Made by a program: the position numbers and the translations under genes. Below the pieces are notes generated by a model that searched no databases, was not told the DNA's origin, and worked only from the letters and a program-made list of their open reading frames with translations. From Herpetosiphon giganteus (GTDB taxonomy: Bacteria; Chloroflexota; Chloroflexia; Chloroflexales; Herpetosiphonaceae), in assembly GCF_016907925.1 (NCBI RefSeq), contig NZ_JAFBCZ010000014.1, positions 1 to 64,000 of the forward strand: DNA of 64,000 nt. The letters are read 5' to 3'. Positions within the stretch are counted from its first letter, which is position 1. Each line of letters begins with the position of its first letter. Positions 44,385 through 53,909 of the stretch are shown here, one piece after another.

Positions 44385-45299
44385 ATGACACTGCGGCAAA
44401 TGGGCGTATTGATGATTTTAGCGTTAGTTTGGGGAGCGTCGTTTTTATTCATTCGGCTGGGCGTAGAAACAATTCCGCCAATTAGCTTTGTGTTTCTGCG
44501 GCTGGCAATTGCTGCGGTGTTAATTTATGCAGTGTTGCGCTGGCAAAAAATTAGTTTGCCCCGTGAGCGCAAGCTTTGGTATTCGCTGGGCTTTGTTGGG
44601 TTTATCAACGCCGCCTTGCCCTACTGCCTCTTTGCCTGGGGCGAGCACAAAATGGGTGCCAACGCTAGTGGGCTGGCTTCGATCTATAATGCGACGACAC
44701 CGTTATGGACAGTGATTCTGGCGTTTAGCTTTGTACGCTCAGAACGCCTGACCGGGGTGCGCACCTTTGGCATTTTGCTGGGCTTCGCTGGGGTCGTGTA
44801 TTTATTTTCGCGCTCAATTGGCAACATTGATAGCTTGGATACGTGGGGCCAAATTGCCTGTATTATTGCTTCCGCGATGTATGGGATTGGCACGTTGTAT
44901 GTGCGCCGCACTTTTGGCGGCTTACCAGCCCTGATTCCAGCGTTTGGCCAAATGGCGAGTGGCGCGCTGATGCTCTTGCCAATCGCAATTGTAGTTGACC
45001 ATAACAGCTGGCAAACGCCGAGTTTAGTTTCGCTTGGCTCGCTGTTTGGCTTGGCCATTTTAGGCACTGCAATTGCCCAGATTCTCTATTTCTGGTTGGT
45101 TAAACAGGTTGGGGCAGCGCGTACCTCGCAAGTGACCTATATTTTGCCAATCTTCGCGATTTTTTGGGGCTGGCTGTTTTTGAATGAAGCCATTCGCAGT
45201 GATATGCTGATTGGTTTATGTTTGATTTTGCTGGGCGTGATCATTGTCAATGGCAAATGGCCATTTCGTCGTCAGAGCGTGGCCGCTTCCAGCAGCTAA
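44385..45299 (+). CDS. EamA-family (DMT) transporter
   Basis: 304 residues with ten hydrophobic helices in two EamA halves (about 5-140 and 148-290). N-terminal LALVWGASFLFIRLGVETIPPISFVFLRLAIAA and second-half FGLAILGTAIAQILYFWLVKQVGAARTS are characteristic. A drug/metabolite exporter, perhaps of amino acids given its MocR-type neighbour. The ATG at 44385 is chosen for GGAAGGA about 9 nt upstream. Confidence 0.9.
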   Translation: MTLRQMGVLMILALVWGASFLFIRLGVETIPPISFVFLRLAIAAVLIYAVLRWQKISLPRERKLWYSLGFVGFINAALPYCLFAWGEHKMGANASGLASIYNATTPLWTVILAFSFVRSERLTGVRTFGILLGFAGVVYLFSRSIGNIDSLDTWGQIACIIASAMYGIGTLYVRRTFGGLPALIPAFGQMASGALMLLPIAIVVDHNSWQTPSLVSLGSLFGLAILGTAIAQILYFWLVKQVGAARTSQVTYILPIFAIFWGWLFLNEAIRSDMLIGLCLILLGVIIVNGKWPFRRQSVAASSS

Positions 45300-45329
45300 T
45301 TAATTCTTGCCTACAATTAAGGAGTAGCT

Positions 45330-46265
45330 ATGTCAACCAATCGTTTTGCCTTTTTCAAAGGGGAAATTGTGCCGATTGCTGATGCCAAAGTCAGTGTTAT
45401 GAACCATGCCTTGAATTATGGCACTGGCTGTTTTGAAGGCATTCGGGCCTATTGGAACGAAGCCGACGAGCAATTATATGTGTTTCATTTGCAAGCCCAC
45501 TACGAACGCTTGTTGCGCTCGTGCAAAGTGCTGCAAATTCGCTTGCCCTACACGGTGGAGCAACTGGTTGAAACCACGCTCGAATTATTGCGGCGCGAAG
45601 AATTTCGCAGCGATGTCTATATCCGCCCATTGGCCTACAAATCGTTTGAAGGCATTGGGGTGCGTTTGCACGACATCAGCGACGATTTTACGATTTGGGC
45701 GATTCCATTCGGCAAATATATTGAAAAAGAAGCTGGCTTGAAAGTTGGCATTAGCTCATGGCGCAGAATTGATGATAATGCGATTCCAGCCCGCCTCAAA
45801 GCTACTGGATCGTATGTCAATTCAGCGCTGGTTAAGAGCGAGGCCATGCAAAATGGCTTTGATGAAGGCATTGTTTTGACCCAAGATGGCCATGTTTGCG
45901 AAGGTAGCGCCGAAAACATCTATGTGGTGCGCAATGGCGTATTGTACACCCCAGGCATTACCGACAACATTCTGGAAGGCATTACCCGCCATGTCATCAA
46001 GCAACTCGCCACTGAGGAGCTTGGCTTGCAGGTTGTTGAGCGCACGATTGATCGTACCGAGCTTTATGCAGCCGATGAAATCTTCTTCTGTGGCACGGGT
46101 GTGGAAGTTACGCCTGTGGTCGAGGTTGATCATCGGGCGGTTGGCAATGGCGAGATTGGCCCAATCTTCACGCAACTTCGCAGCTTGTATTATGCAGCAA
46201 CCCATGGCCAAGATGCCAAGCGCCGCGAATGGTGCAGCCCAGTCTATAGTTCTGTCTTGGCATAA
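45330..46265 (+). CDS. ilvE: Branched-chain amino acid aminotransferase
   Basis: 311 residues. Fold-type IV PLP enzyme for the last step of Val, Leu and Ile synthesis. The opening FFKGEIVPIADAKVSVMNHALNYGTGCFEGIRAYW, the PLP lysine K157 in ARLKATGSYVNSALVKSEA, and EGSAENIYVVRNGVLYTPG are typical. AAGGAG lies 7 nt before ATG. It follows the EamA gene by 30 bp and may be co-transcribed with it. A strong bidirectional terminator follows. Confidence 0.95.
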   Translation: MSTNRFAFFKGEIVPIADAKVSVMNHALNYGTGCFEGIRAYWNEADEQLYVFHLQAHYERLLRSCKVLQIRLPYTVEQLVETTLELLRREEFRSDVYIRPLAYKSFEGIGVRLHDISDDFTIWAIPFGKYIEKEAGLKVGISSWRRIDDNAIPARLKATGSYVNSALVKSEAMQNGFDEGIVLTQDGHVCEGSAENIYVVRNGVLYTPGITDNILEGITRHVIKQLATEELGLQVVERTIDRTELYAADEIFFCGTGVEVTPVVEVDHRAVGNGEIGPIFTQLRSLYYAATHGQDAKRREWCSPVYSSVLA

Positions 46266-46281
46266 ACTCAGCGAACCAAGC

Positions 46282-46313
46282 AAAAACGCCAGTTCATGTG
46301 AACTGGCGTTTTT
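46282..46313 (+). terminator. Terminator after ilvE
   Basis: AAAAACGCCAGTTC pairs with GAACTGGCGTTTTT with a 4-nt loop, giving a T run on either strand. Confidence 0.93.
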
Positions 46314-46320
46314 ATATGCA

Positions 46321-46351
46321 CAAAAAAGCCTGCTCCATTGCTGGAGCAGGC
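46321..46351 (-). terminator. Terminator after the four-repeat secreted protein gene
   Basis: On the minus strand GCCTGCTCC pairs with GGAGCAGGC over a 6-nt loop and is followed by TTTTTTG. Confidence 0.9.
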
Positions 46352-46377
46352 CCAAGGGAATCCTCAAAGGTTTTAGC

Positions 46378-47811
46378 CTAGTTGAAAGGAATACCGTTGT
46401 AGTCTTCGCCGGTGGTGCTTGTGCCAACTGGTGAAGTTACGCGGGTAACAACAATCAAGCTAGCGCCTGCGCCTTCAACCACGGCTGAACCGCCACCAAC
46501 ACCCATACCGGCAGCGCTTGGGGTTGCCAAGGTTGGGTTTGAGCTAGCTTTAGCGCCAGGGGCGATGTTTGCGATGGTTTGGGTCCCAATCAATGCACCA
46601 CTTGCGTTGTAGTACTTGACGGTGACGTTGGTTGCAGCAGTGGTACCAACATTTTGGATAGCAATGAAGGTTTGTTGGCCACCTTGAGCTGCGCTCAACC
46701 AGCGAACGTATGGCAATGCAATCTTGGCGCTACCAGCGGTTGCACCTTCGAATGCGGTGTACAAGCCACCACCAGTAACCTTGCCAATCGCCAAGATTGG
46801 TTGGTTTGAGTTGATGGTTGCTGAGCCATTGAAGTTGTTTGGTGCCAACGTGGTTGAGCCTTGGCTACATGGATTGAAGCTAGCTTTAGCGCCAGCAGGA
46901 ATCGATACAGCTGGTGACGTTACGTTAACTGGTGTGCCATTAGCGGTACCAACATAGGTAACGGTAACGCTAGCTGCTGAAGTACCAGCATTTTGCACTG
47001 CATAGAACGAGGTGGTTGCACCGCTTGGAATCACCAAGTTACAGAGGGCGCTTGCCATGTAGACTTTGTTTGCAGCAGCGGTTGATGGGAATGCTTGTGA
47101 AGCATATGCACCAGCACCGTTGGTTTGCAATTCAAGTGCCGTACCAACAGCGCTACCAGGGTTGCTGGTGCCATTCTTGGTGGCGGTTACGCGAACTGAA
47201 CCATTGAAGGTTGCGGTCAATTCAGCAATCGTGCCAGCATCATAATAGACTGAAGCGTTTGGCAAGATGTTGGTTGGGTTAGCGGTGTAAACAACGCCAG
47301 TTGGGGTCACGAATTCAATCTTGAAATCGTTCGCAACTGAGTCGGTGTTTTGAATGACAAATTTGCTGGTGTAGTTAGCAAATGACTTCAAAACGGTTGG
47401 AATCAAAACGGTTGGTGAACCGCTTGAGAAACCATTCGACAATGGGCGGTTTTTCACAACTGAGGCTGCTGCTGGAATTTGGACCAAGGTTGCAGCAATT
47501 GGTTGATCAGCTGAGATAACTGCTGAACCATTGAAGCTCGTGCCGAAGCTGCTAACTGAGCCAACGAAGAACGAGCCAGCGCCATTTTGAGCCAAGGTTG
47601 ATGATGGAACTGGTGATGCAGTACCAGTTGAGCTGTAAACAACCAAGTTAATGTTTGCTACACCAGCACCAATGTTTTGGTAGGTAATTGAGGTAGTGAA
47701 GGCGGTTGCATAGGCATTGGTTTGAGCTGATACGCCCCGACCGCCTACTGCAAAGATTGAAAGCAACAAGGCAACCATCATTGCCCGGACACGCAGCTTC
47801 GCAAACGTCAT
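46378..47811 (-). CDS. Secreted protein of four Ig-like repeats, function unknown
   Basis: 477 residues. Signal peptide about 1-30, cleavage after VSA. The rest is four related units of about 80-110 residues (about 39-115, 150-235, 268-345, 381-458). Each starts with a strand of the type YQNIGAGVANINLVVYSSTG / AIQNVGTTAATNVTVKYYNASG, has a middle PAGAKAS/ASVYYDAG turn, and ends with FNGSA.I..DQPI-type strands. The protein is poor in charged residues and rich in Ala, Ser, Thr, Asn and Gly. It looks like a bacterial surface or sheath-type beta-sandwich repeat protein. It has its own terminator; high expression is likely. Confidence 0.75.
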   Translation of the reverse strand: MTFAKLRVRAMMVALLLSIFAVGGRGVSAQTNAYATAFTTSITYQNIGAGVANINLVVYSSTGTASPVPSSTLAQNGAGSFFVGSVSSFGTSFNGSAVISADQPIAATLVQIPAAASVVKNRPLSNGFSSGSPTVLIPTVLKSFANYTSKFVIQNTDSVANDFKIEFVTPTGVVYTANPTNILPNASVYYDAGTIAELTATFNGSVRVTATKNGTSNPGSAVGTALELQTNGAGAYASQAFPSTAAANKVYMASALCNLVIPSGATTSFYAVQNAGTSAASVTVTYVGTANGTPVNVTSPAVSIPAGAKASFNPCSQGSTTLAPNNFNGSATINSNQPILAIGKVTGGGLYTAFEGATAGSAKIALPYVRWLSAAQGGQQTFIAIQNVGTTAATNVTVKYYNASGALIGTQTIANIAPGAKASSNPTLATPSAAGMGVGGGSAVVEGAGASLIVVTRVTSPVGTSTTGEDYNGIPFN

Positions 47812-48034
47812 GGATGAACTCCTTTATAAGACCGTTAATTTACCTAAACACTTCGTAGGTATTCCCTTGGATGCTGGCTATAGTATCACAAGATCATAGG
47901 TTCAGTGCAATACTCCATCTTGGCTAATCGGGGATTATTGATCGGTTTAATCGTTCCTCGCTAGGTTTGCTGTGGCCTTGACAGCATGGTATGCTTGGCA
48001 GCGATTTCGTTAAATATTGTTTTAGGAACTTGCT

Positions 48035-48754
48035 ATGGCAATTTTGCCAAAAATTCTGCGCCGTTATGCCAAAAACTCATCGCGCGTTTACCTTGAGCAA
48101 TTTGTTCAGCAGGCCGCCAAAAGCCTGCAACCAGGCCAACGCATGCTCGATGCTGGTGCTGGCGATGCTGCCTATCAGCGCTTTTTTCAGCACGTAACCT
48201 ATGAATCAGCCGATTTCTGCCAAGTTGATAAAGCCTACGCTCCAATGACGTATGTCTGCGATTTGGCCGCTGTTCCGGTTGAAAATGAGCGTTACGATTT
48301 GATTTTGCTGACCCAAGTATTGGAGCATTTGCCCAATCCTCAGCTGGTATTAACTGAGATGCTGCGGCTGCTCAAGCCGAATGGCACCCTTTGGCTTTCG
48401 GCTCCTTTGTTCTATGAAGAGCATGAAGTGCCGTTTGATTTTTATCGCTATACGCAGTTTGGCTTTAAGCAGCAGTTAACCCAAGCTGGCTTTCAGGTTG
48501 AGCAAACCCAATGGCTTGAAGGCTATTATGGAACCTTGGCCTATCAAGCTGATTTAGCGGTGCGCAGTTTGCGGCTCAATCCTCGCTTTTATGGCGGCGG
48601 TTGGGCAGGCTTAGGCGGTAGTTTTACTGCACTGTTGTTGCGCCCAATCCTCGTCGCTACATCGTTACTATTTAGTCGCCTCGATTTGCAATATAAATTT
48701 ACTGAGGCTGGAATGTGCAAAAATTATGCGCTAATCGCCCGTAAACCCGCTTAA
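48035..48754 (+). CDS. Class I SAM-dependent methyltransferase
   Basis: 239 residues. Motif I RMLDAGAGDAAYQRFF (about residues 32-46), then LILLTQVLEHLPNPQLVLTEMLRLLKPNGTLWLSAPLFYEEHEVPFDFYRYT, which matches Methyltransf_11/UbiE-like enzymes often found in polysaccharide and lipid loci. The methyl acceptor is unknown. The start has AGGA about 8 nt upstream. It lies upstream of a second methyltransferase gene in the same direction. Confidence 0.88.
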   Translation: MAILPKILRRYAKNSSRVYLEQFVQQAAKSLQPGQRMLDAGAGDAAYQRFFQHVTYESADFCQVDKAYAPMTYVCDLAAVPVENERYDLILLTQVLEHLPNPQLVLTEMLRLLKPNGTLWLSAPLFYEEHEVPFDFYRYTQFGFKQQLTQAGFQVEQTQWLEGYYGTLAYQADLAVRSLRLNPRFYGGGWAGLGGSFTALLLRPILVATSLLFSRLDLQYKFTEAGMCKNYALIARKPA

Positions 48755-48840
48755 AACCGACTAATCCTTTTGGGTTAATTAGCTGGTTTAAGGCTGTTTA
48801 GAGGGGTTAATTTCGCGCGATTAACGAGGAGTTGCCAGAT

Positions 48841-49581
48841 TTGGGAATCAAAGCACGATTAAAGAATAGCTCGTCAAAACTGATCAATTCATGGCGCTTG
48901 AGTACGCTCAATCGGGTACACCCAAAGCTGGTAAGTGCAATCAGCCATGTCCAAAAACAGCACTTAACCTATCTTGATCAAGCAGCCTTGATCGATCTCG
49001 GCTTGGCAGTACGTGAGCTTGAACAAGCGGGCATCGCTGGCCAAATGCTCGAATTGGGCTGTGCTGCTGGTGGCTCGGCGATTGTGATTACCAGTGTCAA
49101 AGCCAAACAACGTCCATTTGCCATTTACGATGTTTTTGGCATGATTCCGCCACCTTCAGAGCGTGATGGCCATGATGTGCATCAACGATACGAAGTGATT
49201 AGTACCGGCAAATCGCCTGGGCTGGGGAATCGGCGCTACTATGGCTACGAAGAGGCGCTTGATCAAAAGGTAATTGCGGCCTTTGCCGAAGCAGGCTACC
49301 CCATTGAGCAACATCATGTAAGCCTCGTAAAGGGCTTATACGAAGATAGCTTACACATCGATCAGCCGGTCGCTTTCGCCCATATTGATTGTGATTGGTA
49401 CGATTCAGTGATGGTTTGTCTTGAACGAATTGTGCCGTATTTGGTTCAAGGTGGCATCTTGGTCATCGACGATTATGAGAGTTGGTCTGGTTGTCGCCAG
49501 GCGATCGATGATTTCTTCCGTAATCGCCAAGCTGAATTTCGCTTTGAGCATAAAAGTCGCTTGCATATTACTCGGCGCTAA
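48841..49581 (+). CDS. TylF/MycF-type O-methyltransferase
   Basis: 246 residues. Macrocin O-methyltransferase family: QMLELGCAAGGSAIVIT (SAM motif), ISTGKSPGLGNRRYYGYEEALDQKVIAAF, FAHIDCDWYDSVMVCLERIVPYLVQGGILVIDDYESWSGCRQAIDDFF. The two aspartates of DCDWY and the IDDY pair bind the catalytic metal. Acceptors in the family are sugar hydroxyls, so a surface glycan is plausible given the polysaccharide operon beside it. TTG at 48841 is preferred (GAGGAG 9 nt upstream) over the TTG at 48832, which has no spacer. Confidence 0.88.
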   Translation: MGIKARLKNSSSKLINSWRLSTLNRVHPKLVSAISHVQKQHLTYLDQAALIDLGLAVRELEQAGIAGQMLELGCAAGGSAIVITSVKAKQRPFAIYDVFGMIPPPSERDGHDVHQRYEVISTGKSPGLGNRRYYGYEEALDQKVIAAFAEAGYPIEQHHVSLVKGLYEDSLHIDQPVAFAHIDCDWYDSVMVCLERIVPYLVQGGILVIDDYESWSGCRQAIDDFFRNRQAEFRFEHKSRLHITRR

Positions 49582-49612
49582 TTTCATGTTTTAGGAAAGA
49601 GGTACATTGTCT

Positions 49613-50134
49613 ATGCGCAAAATTCTTTTGACAGGCTTGATCCTTGGAGCGTTGGCTGGCTGTAGCGATAGTAGTTTGCCTGCTACAACCAACCCATTGC
49701 CAACCGCTAACAGTTCCTTGCCAACGGTTGGAACCTTGCCAACCCCAACCCTCATGATCGCCGAAGATCGCGATTTGAGCCAAATTAAAGATCCTGAAAG
49801 TGGCCGGACTACGGTTTTTGGCAATGTCAGCAACCCAACCAACAATCAACCCTATAGCCAAGTTCCTATTCAATTGGCTGAAGCCTATGATAATGAAAAG
49901 GGCGAAACCAATTTTGTGCTCAATACCGCTCATAGCCCAATCACCGTTGCTGATGATCAAGGCGATTTTGTCTTTGAAAATATTCCACCCCATCGTTATG
50001 TTGTGGTGGTCGGCGATGTCTTTGGCAACTATAAGGTGTTACTTGGCCCCGATCAGGTAACGATGGTGATTGATCCGAAAAGCGATCAAAAGCTTGATCT
50101 CGGCGCAATCAAGGTCGATATTTTTGCTCCCTAA
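49613..50134 (+). CDS. Lipoprotein with carboxypeptidase-regulatory-like fold
   Basis: 173 residues. Signal with lipobox LAGC (Cys at about 17), then a Thr/Pro/Ser-rich linker (about 20-50). The C-terminal domain TTVFGNVSNPTNNQPYSQVPIQLAEAY ... FVFENIPPHRYVVVVGD resembles the carboxypeptidase regulatory (transthyretin-like) fold. It is anchored at the cell surface. The ATG at 49613 is preferred. The last 26 nt overlap the convergent glycosyltransferase gene. Function unknown. Confidence 0.75.
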   Translation: MRKILLTGLILGALAGCSDSSLPATTNPLPTANSSLPTVGTLPTPTLMIAEDRDLSQIKDPESGRTTVFGNVSNPTNNQPYSQVPIQLAEAYDNEKGETNFVLNTAHSPITVADDQGDFVFENIPPHRYVVVVGDVFGNYKVLLGPDQVTMVIDPKSDQKLDLGAIKVDIFAP

Positions 50135-51275
50135 TCAGCCGTTCGTAGATTGCCTCATACTGGGCAGCAGTGCGTTCCATCGTGAACTGCTGCCCCCACT
50201 CGTAGCCGCGCTGGCCCATGAGTGCCGCTTCGCTAGGATGTTCCAGCATCCAAATCATGGCTTCGGCTACAGCACTCGCATTTTCGGCCTCGACCAATAG
50301 CCCCGTCTCGCCATCGACAACTTGCTCGTTGTTGCCGCCAATATCGCTGGCAATAATTGGGGTGCGCGCAGCCATTGCTTCCAAAATAACGGTTGCAAAG
50401 CCTTCCCAGCGCGACGTTGAAACCAATACATCAACGTGGCTCAAGACTTCGGGAATATCATCGCGTGGTCCAAGGAATGTTATGGCATGCTCAATCGCTA
50501 AATTGGCTGCAAGCTGGCGGAAATTGGCTTCTTGCGTGCCCTCACCTGCGAGCCAAAATTCTGCATCTGGAGCGTGTTGCAGCACCAAGGCCGCCGCTTG
50601 AATAAAAATATCTTGGGCTTTTTGAATTTCTAGGCGGCCAATTAATAAGAAGCGTGGTGGGCTAAACGGGGTGTGCTGCTTTGGTAAATCGAATTTTTGC
50701 AAGCGAGCCAAAGGGAGGCTATTTTGAATCAGCGTCGCTGAACGCCCAAAAACTCGTGCTGCCATGCGGTTATCAAGCATCGTTTTGGTGGCTTGCGAAA
50801 TCGCAATTTCTTCGCTAAACAATTGGGTGTAGGCAATGTTCATCAAGCGCCGCACCAACGGCCTCGTTACCCACATCGAATTGATGTGCAGGGTGCGTAC
50901 TAATTTGGGGTAGTAGCTTGGGTGCAACAGTTTTTGCAGGCTAATGAAAAATTCAATTCGTTCGACATGGGTATGAATAATATCAACTGCTTGTTCTTGA
51001 ATGAGTTGATTGAAGAGGGCACTAAAACGCACCATATCGTAGCGCAATTTTCTGCGTTCTGGCACCATAATTCTGGTTTCGATGCCTTCAGCAGCCAAGG
51101 TTTCGAGCCAGCGCTGCTCGGATGGCGCATCGTAGCGGTGAATGCCACAGACAATTGGCCGAAAGCGGCTTTTATCTAAGGCGCGGGCAACTTCGATGCC
51201 AAATAGCGCTGAGCCACCAGCACCTTCGGCGCTGGCAAAACCAGTAATCACATGAGCGACAGTTATTTTATCCAT
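50109..51275 (-). CDS. Family 4 glycosyltransferase (GT-B)
   Basis: 388 residues. GT-B fold. N-terminal VAHVITGFASAEGAGGSALFGIEVARAL, C-terminal nucleotide-sugar domain with PRFLLIGRLEIQKAQDIFIQAA, AGEGTQ and the E-x7-E-type SRWEGFATVILEAMAARTPIIASDIGGNNE. It transfers a sugar in the assembly of the surface polysaccharide. Last gene of the six-gene operon, 8 nt after the pyruvyl-transferase gene. The ATG at 51275 is taken; a TTG upstream is possible. Confidence 0.9.
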   Translation of the reverse strand: MDKITVAHVITGFASAEGAGGSALFGIEVARALDKSRFRPIVCGIHRYDAPSEQRWLETLAAEGIETRIMVPERRKLRYDMVRFSALFNQLIQEQAVDIIHTHVERIEFFISLQKLLHPSYYPKLVRTLHINSMWVTRPLVRRLMNIAYTQLFSEEIAISQATKTMLDNRMAARVFGRSATLIQNSLPLARLQKFDLPKQHTPFSPPRFLLIGRLEIQKAQDIFIQAAALVLQHAPDAEFWLAGEGTQEANFRQLAANLAIEHAITFLGPRDDIPEVLSHVDVLVSTSRWEGFATVILEAMAARTPIIASDIGGNNEQVVDGETGLLVEAENASAVAEAMIWMLEHPSEAALMGQRGYEWGQQFTMERTAAQYEAIYERLIREQKYRP

Positions 51276-51283
51276 ATACTTTG

Positions 51284-52591
51284 CTACTTTGCTCCTCTTA
51301 ACCAATCGCCAACCGCTGCCCGAATTTGGCTGGGCAAGCGCTCTAGTTGGCTTTGCAGGCTGGGAATCGTGCTGCGCATCAGGGTTTTAATCAAGCTGCG
51401 CGCGGCAACGGTTTGGTCGAATGCGCTGATAAGGTTGGCACTCGCAATCGATTCAATCGGAATTTGATAATCTGCTAAGCCGAGCATCTGCATTACGCCC
51501 GCCGATTTGTGCAAATAGCCAATCACAAAACTTGGTGTGTTGCTGCTCAAGGCAAAAATTGCCGAATGCAAACGAGTTGCCACCAGCAAATCAAGCTGGC
51601 TATACAATTGCTTGAGCATGGCTGGTTGCAAGCGATCATCAATAAAGGTAATTGGGGTTTCAGCAGGTAGTTGGGCCAGCAAACGCCGCGCCACCACCCG
51701 ATCATCCTCGGCCTCGCTTGCGCCCACACATTGGGCAAACACCAAGATATGCACATCGTCGCGCTGGCTGATATGCTGAATCAAATCGAGCAATGCTTGT
51801 TCGTAGCGCTGACCATGACTAAAGCCAGAGCCTGGATGCTGAATGCCAAAATCCATCGCTGTAATGCCAACCAATAACGCTGGGCGTTTGGCTGGTTGCC
51901 ACCATTCTGCCAAATAGGCTTCGGCCTGGGCTGGCTCGACAGTTGGGCAATTGAAGGCTACATCGGGCACAACATGGACTGGTTGATTAACCCCGATGCT
52001 ATACAAATACTGCTGCGAGCGCTCCTCGCGAGCATAGGCTAGCACCGAGCGATTGACCAGCCACGCCAAAAGTAGTTGGTTGAGCTTGCCAGTAACTGGC
52101 CCAAACGATTGCGGCAACAGCACCAACGGCTTGCCCATCATCACAGGCAAGGCCACACCCAACCAAACCCAAATATAGTTGAGGTCAAAGGCTTTGGTGG
52201 CATACAAATAACCACCGCCAATTGCCGCAGTTACGTCGGCCTCAAAATAATGATCAAGTAATTCGCGCCACGCACTGCTTGCCCGTGGCTTGAGTTTGAG
52301 GCCTGTCCAGCGATAGATTAAACTGATGCTGACCAACCAAATTGCCAAGCCCAGCATCAGCCATTTGCGCCGGGGCTTGGGCGCATCTTTGATCAAATTG
52401 GTTTTATGCTCGTGAATCGAACGAATGTAGGGCACATTGGCTGGCAGCCAAGCGGCTGGCTCTGGCTGATTGATCACATAACTCAAATCGGCGTGGGGAA
52501 AGGCCGCTTGCAAATGGGCCAACGATTGCTCAAGCAAGGCCAAATCGCCAGCATTTTGCGGCGAATGGGCGTTTAACAACAAAACCTTCAT
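51284..52591 (-). CDS. Polysaccharide pyruvyl transferase family protein
   Basis: 435 residues. CsaB/WcaK family, which adds pyruvate ketals to sugars. Features: N-terminal VLLLNAHSPQNAGDLALLEQSLAHL, the AAIGGGYLY glycine loop, LLPQSFGPV, VVPDVAFN, and the C-terminal DLLVATRLHSAIFALSSNTPSFVIGYLHKSAGVM. Substitution gives the glycan negative charge. Its start ATG overlaps the flippase stop (ATGA), so the two are translationally coupled. Confidence 0.88.
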   Translation of the reverse strand: MKVLLLNAHSPQNAGDLALLEQSLAHLQAAFPHADLSYVINQPEPAAWLPANVPYIRSIHEHKTNLIKDAPKPRRKWLMLGLAIWLVSISLIYRWTGLKLKPRASSAWRELLDHYFEADVTAAIGGGYLYATKAFDLNYIWVWLGVALPVMMGKPLVLLPQSFGPVTGKLNQLLLAWLVNRSVLAYAREERSQQYLYSIGVNQPVHVVPDVAFNCPTVEPAQAEAYLAEWWQPAKRPALLVGITAMDFGIQHPGSGFSHGQRYEQALLDLIQHISQRDDVHILVFAQCVGASEAEDDRVVARRLLAQLPAETPITFIDDRLQPAMLKQLYSQLDLLVATRLHSAIFALSSNTPSFVIGYLHKSAGVMQMLGLADYQIPIESIASANLISAFDQTVAARSLIKTLMRSTIPSLQSQLERLPSQIRAAVGDWLRGAK

Positions 52592-53859
52592 CGCATCACT
52601 TTCTGATAGGTTAGCCAAGCACCATATCCATACGAAATAAACAGGGCAATTTCGGTGATCATATTAATAATCGCCACGCCTTGCAAGCCATACAACGGAA
52701 TCACCACGAAATTACCGAGAATGCTAATAGTCGCGCCGATGGTTTGCAATTTGACCCGCAATGGCTGCTGATCGTTGGAAACCATAAAGGTCGCCCAGCA
52801 AAAATTGAGGCTCTTGAGCAAGGGAATTATCGCCATAATCTGCAACAATGGAATTGCATCGGCATATTGCGCGCCATACATCAGGTTGATAATCCAATCG
52901 GAATACCATGTGAGCAAGGCGAACCATGCCAAGCCATAGAGCACGCTCAAGCCAATTGCCAAGCGAATCACCCGCCGATAGAGTGGCGATTTTGGCGAAT
53001 GCTTGACGATCATTGGCAGCAAAATTTGGGCGGTAATGCTCGGCACTAAAAATGTGTTGTTGATAATTGCCAGCGGCGGTGCATAAATCCCTGAATTAAT
53101 CGTTGGTAAGAGCAAGGCCACCAAAAAGAGGTCGACGCGCAAGGTCAAATAGGCCATAACTTCGGAAACAAAGTAGAAGCGGGCCTCGCGAATCGTATTA
53201 ATCCATTGGCGCGGTTGCCAAACCCAGCGCAAAATGCCATGCAAATAGTACACGCTGAGGCCAAAACCCAGCGCCACCGCAATACAGCGATAGATCACCA
53301 CGGTTGAGAATGGCAATTGGGGCGTAAACCAAATTGGCACAAATAAGCTTAGCGCGACGACAATTTGCAGGCTAGAGGCTTTGAGCACCTGAATCGAAGC
53401 CCGCAACGCGGTATCGGCGGTACCAACCAATAAATCGCCAATAATGCCTGCGCAGGCCAAGGCGATCAAGTGCGGCGTAAAGGCAGGGTTGCGCATGCTC
53501 ACAAACGGCGCGGCGGCCAATAATAGCCCAGCCAGCACAAAGCCACGCAAAGCAAAAACCCGACTTACCGATTTATTCAGCAGCACCCGATCGGAGCTTT
53601 GGCGCAGCAGCCAATTATCCAAGCCCAAATTGGCCAGAATAATTAATGGGTTCAGTAAGGCATACAGCGAGTTGAACAAGCCATATTGCTCGGCACCTAA
53701 GCGGCGGGCCAAAATAATTTGGGTGAAAATCCCCAATAGCCGCGCCAACATAACGCCGCCCACCCCAAAGCTAATCTGAAAAAGCCGCGCGCGTGGTAAT
53801 TTGGCCGTGGCTTGGGTTTCGGTCGCGGTGGCTTGGTTTGAAGTGGAATCCTTAATCAT
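52588..53859 (-). CDS. Wzx-type polysaccharide flippase
   Basis: 423 residues with about twelve membrane helices. The opening RARLFQISFGVGGVMLARLLGIFTQIILARRLGAEQYGLFN is the polysaccharide-biosynthesis (MATE/Wzx) signature, and GLQGVAIINMITEI is typical of the end. It is thought to flip undecaprenyl-linked repeat units outward. No Wzy or Wzz is clear nearby; the 682-residue membrane protein in the operon could be a polymerase or transferase. The start lacks a strong RBS. The gap to the upstream glycosyltransferase gene is 50 nt. Confidence 0.9.
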   Translation of the reverse strand: MIKDSTSNQATATETQATAKLPRARLFQISFGVGGVMLARLLGIFTQIILARRLGAEQYGLFNSLYALLNPLIILANLGLDNWLLRQSSDRVLLNKSVSRVFALRGFVLAGLLLAAAPFVSMRNPAFTPHLIALACAGIIGDLLVGTADTALRASIQVLKASSLQIVVALSLFVPIWFTPQLPFSTVVIYRCIAVALGFGLSVYYLHGILRWVWQPRQWINTIREARFYFVSEVMAYLTLRVDLFLVALLLPTINSGIYAPPLAIINNTFLVPSITAQILLPMIVKHSPKSPLYRRVIRLAIGLSVLYGLAWFALLTWYSDWIINLMYGAQYADAIPLLQIMAIIPLLKSLNFCWATFMVSNDQQPLRVKLQTIGATISILGNFVVIPLYGLQGVAIINMITEIALFISYGYGAWLTYQKVMR

Positions 53860-53909
53860 GGCGTTGCTCGCTGGTTAGTTGGGGCCAGATCAGGCGGCTC
53901 GTTTGCATA

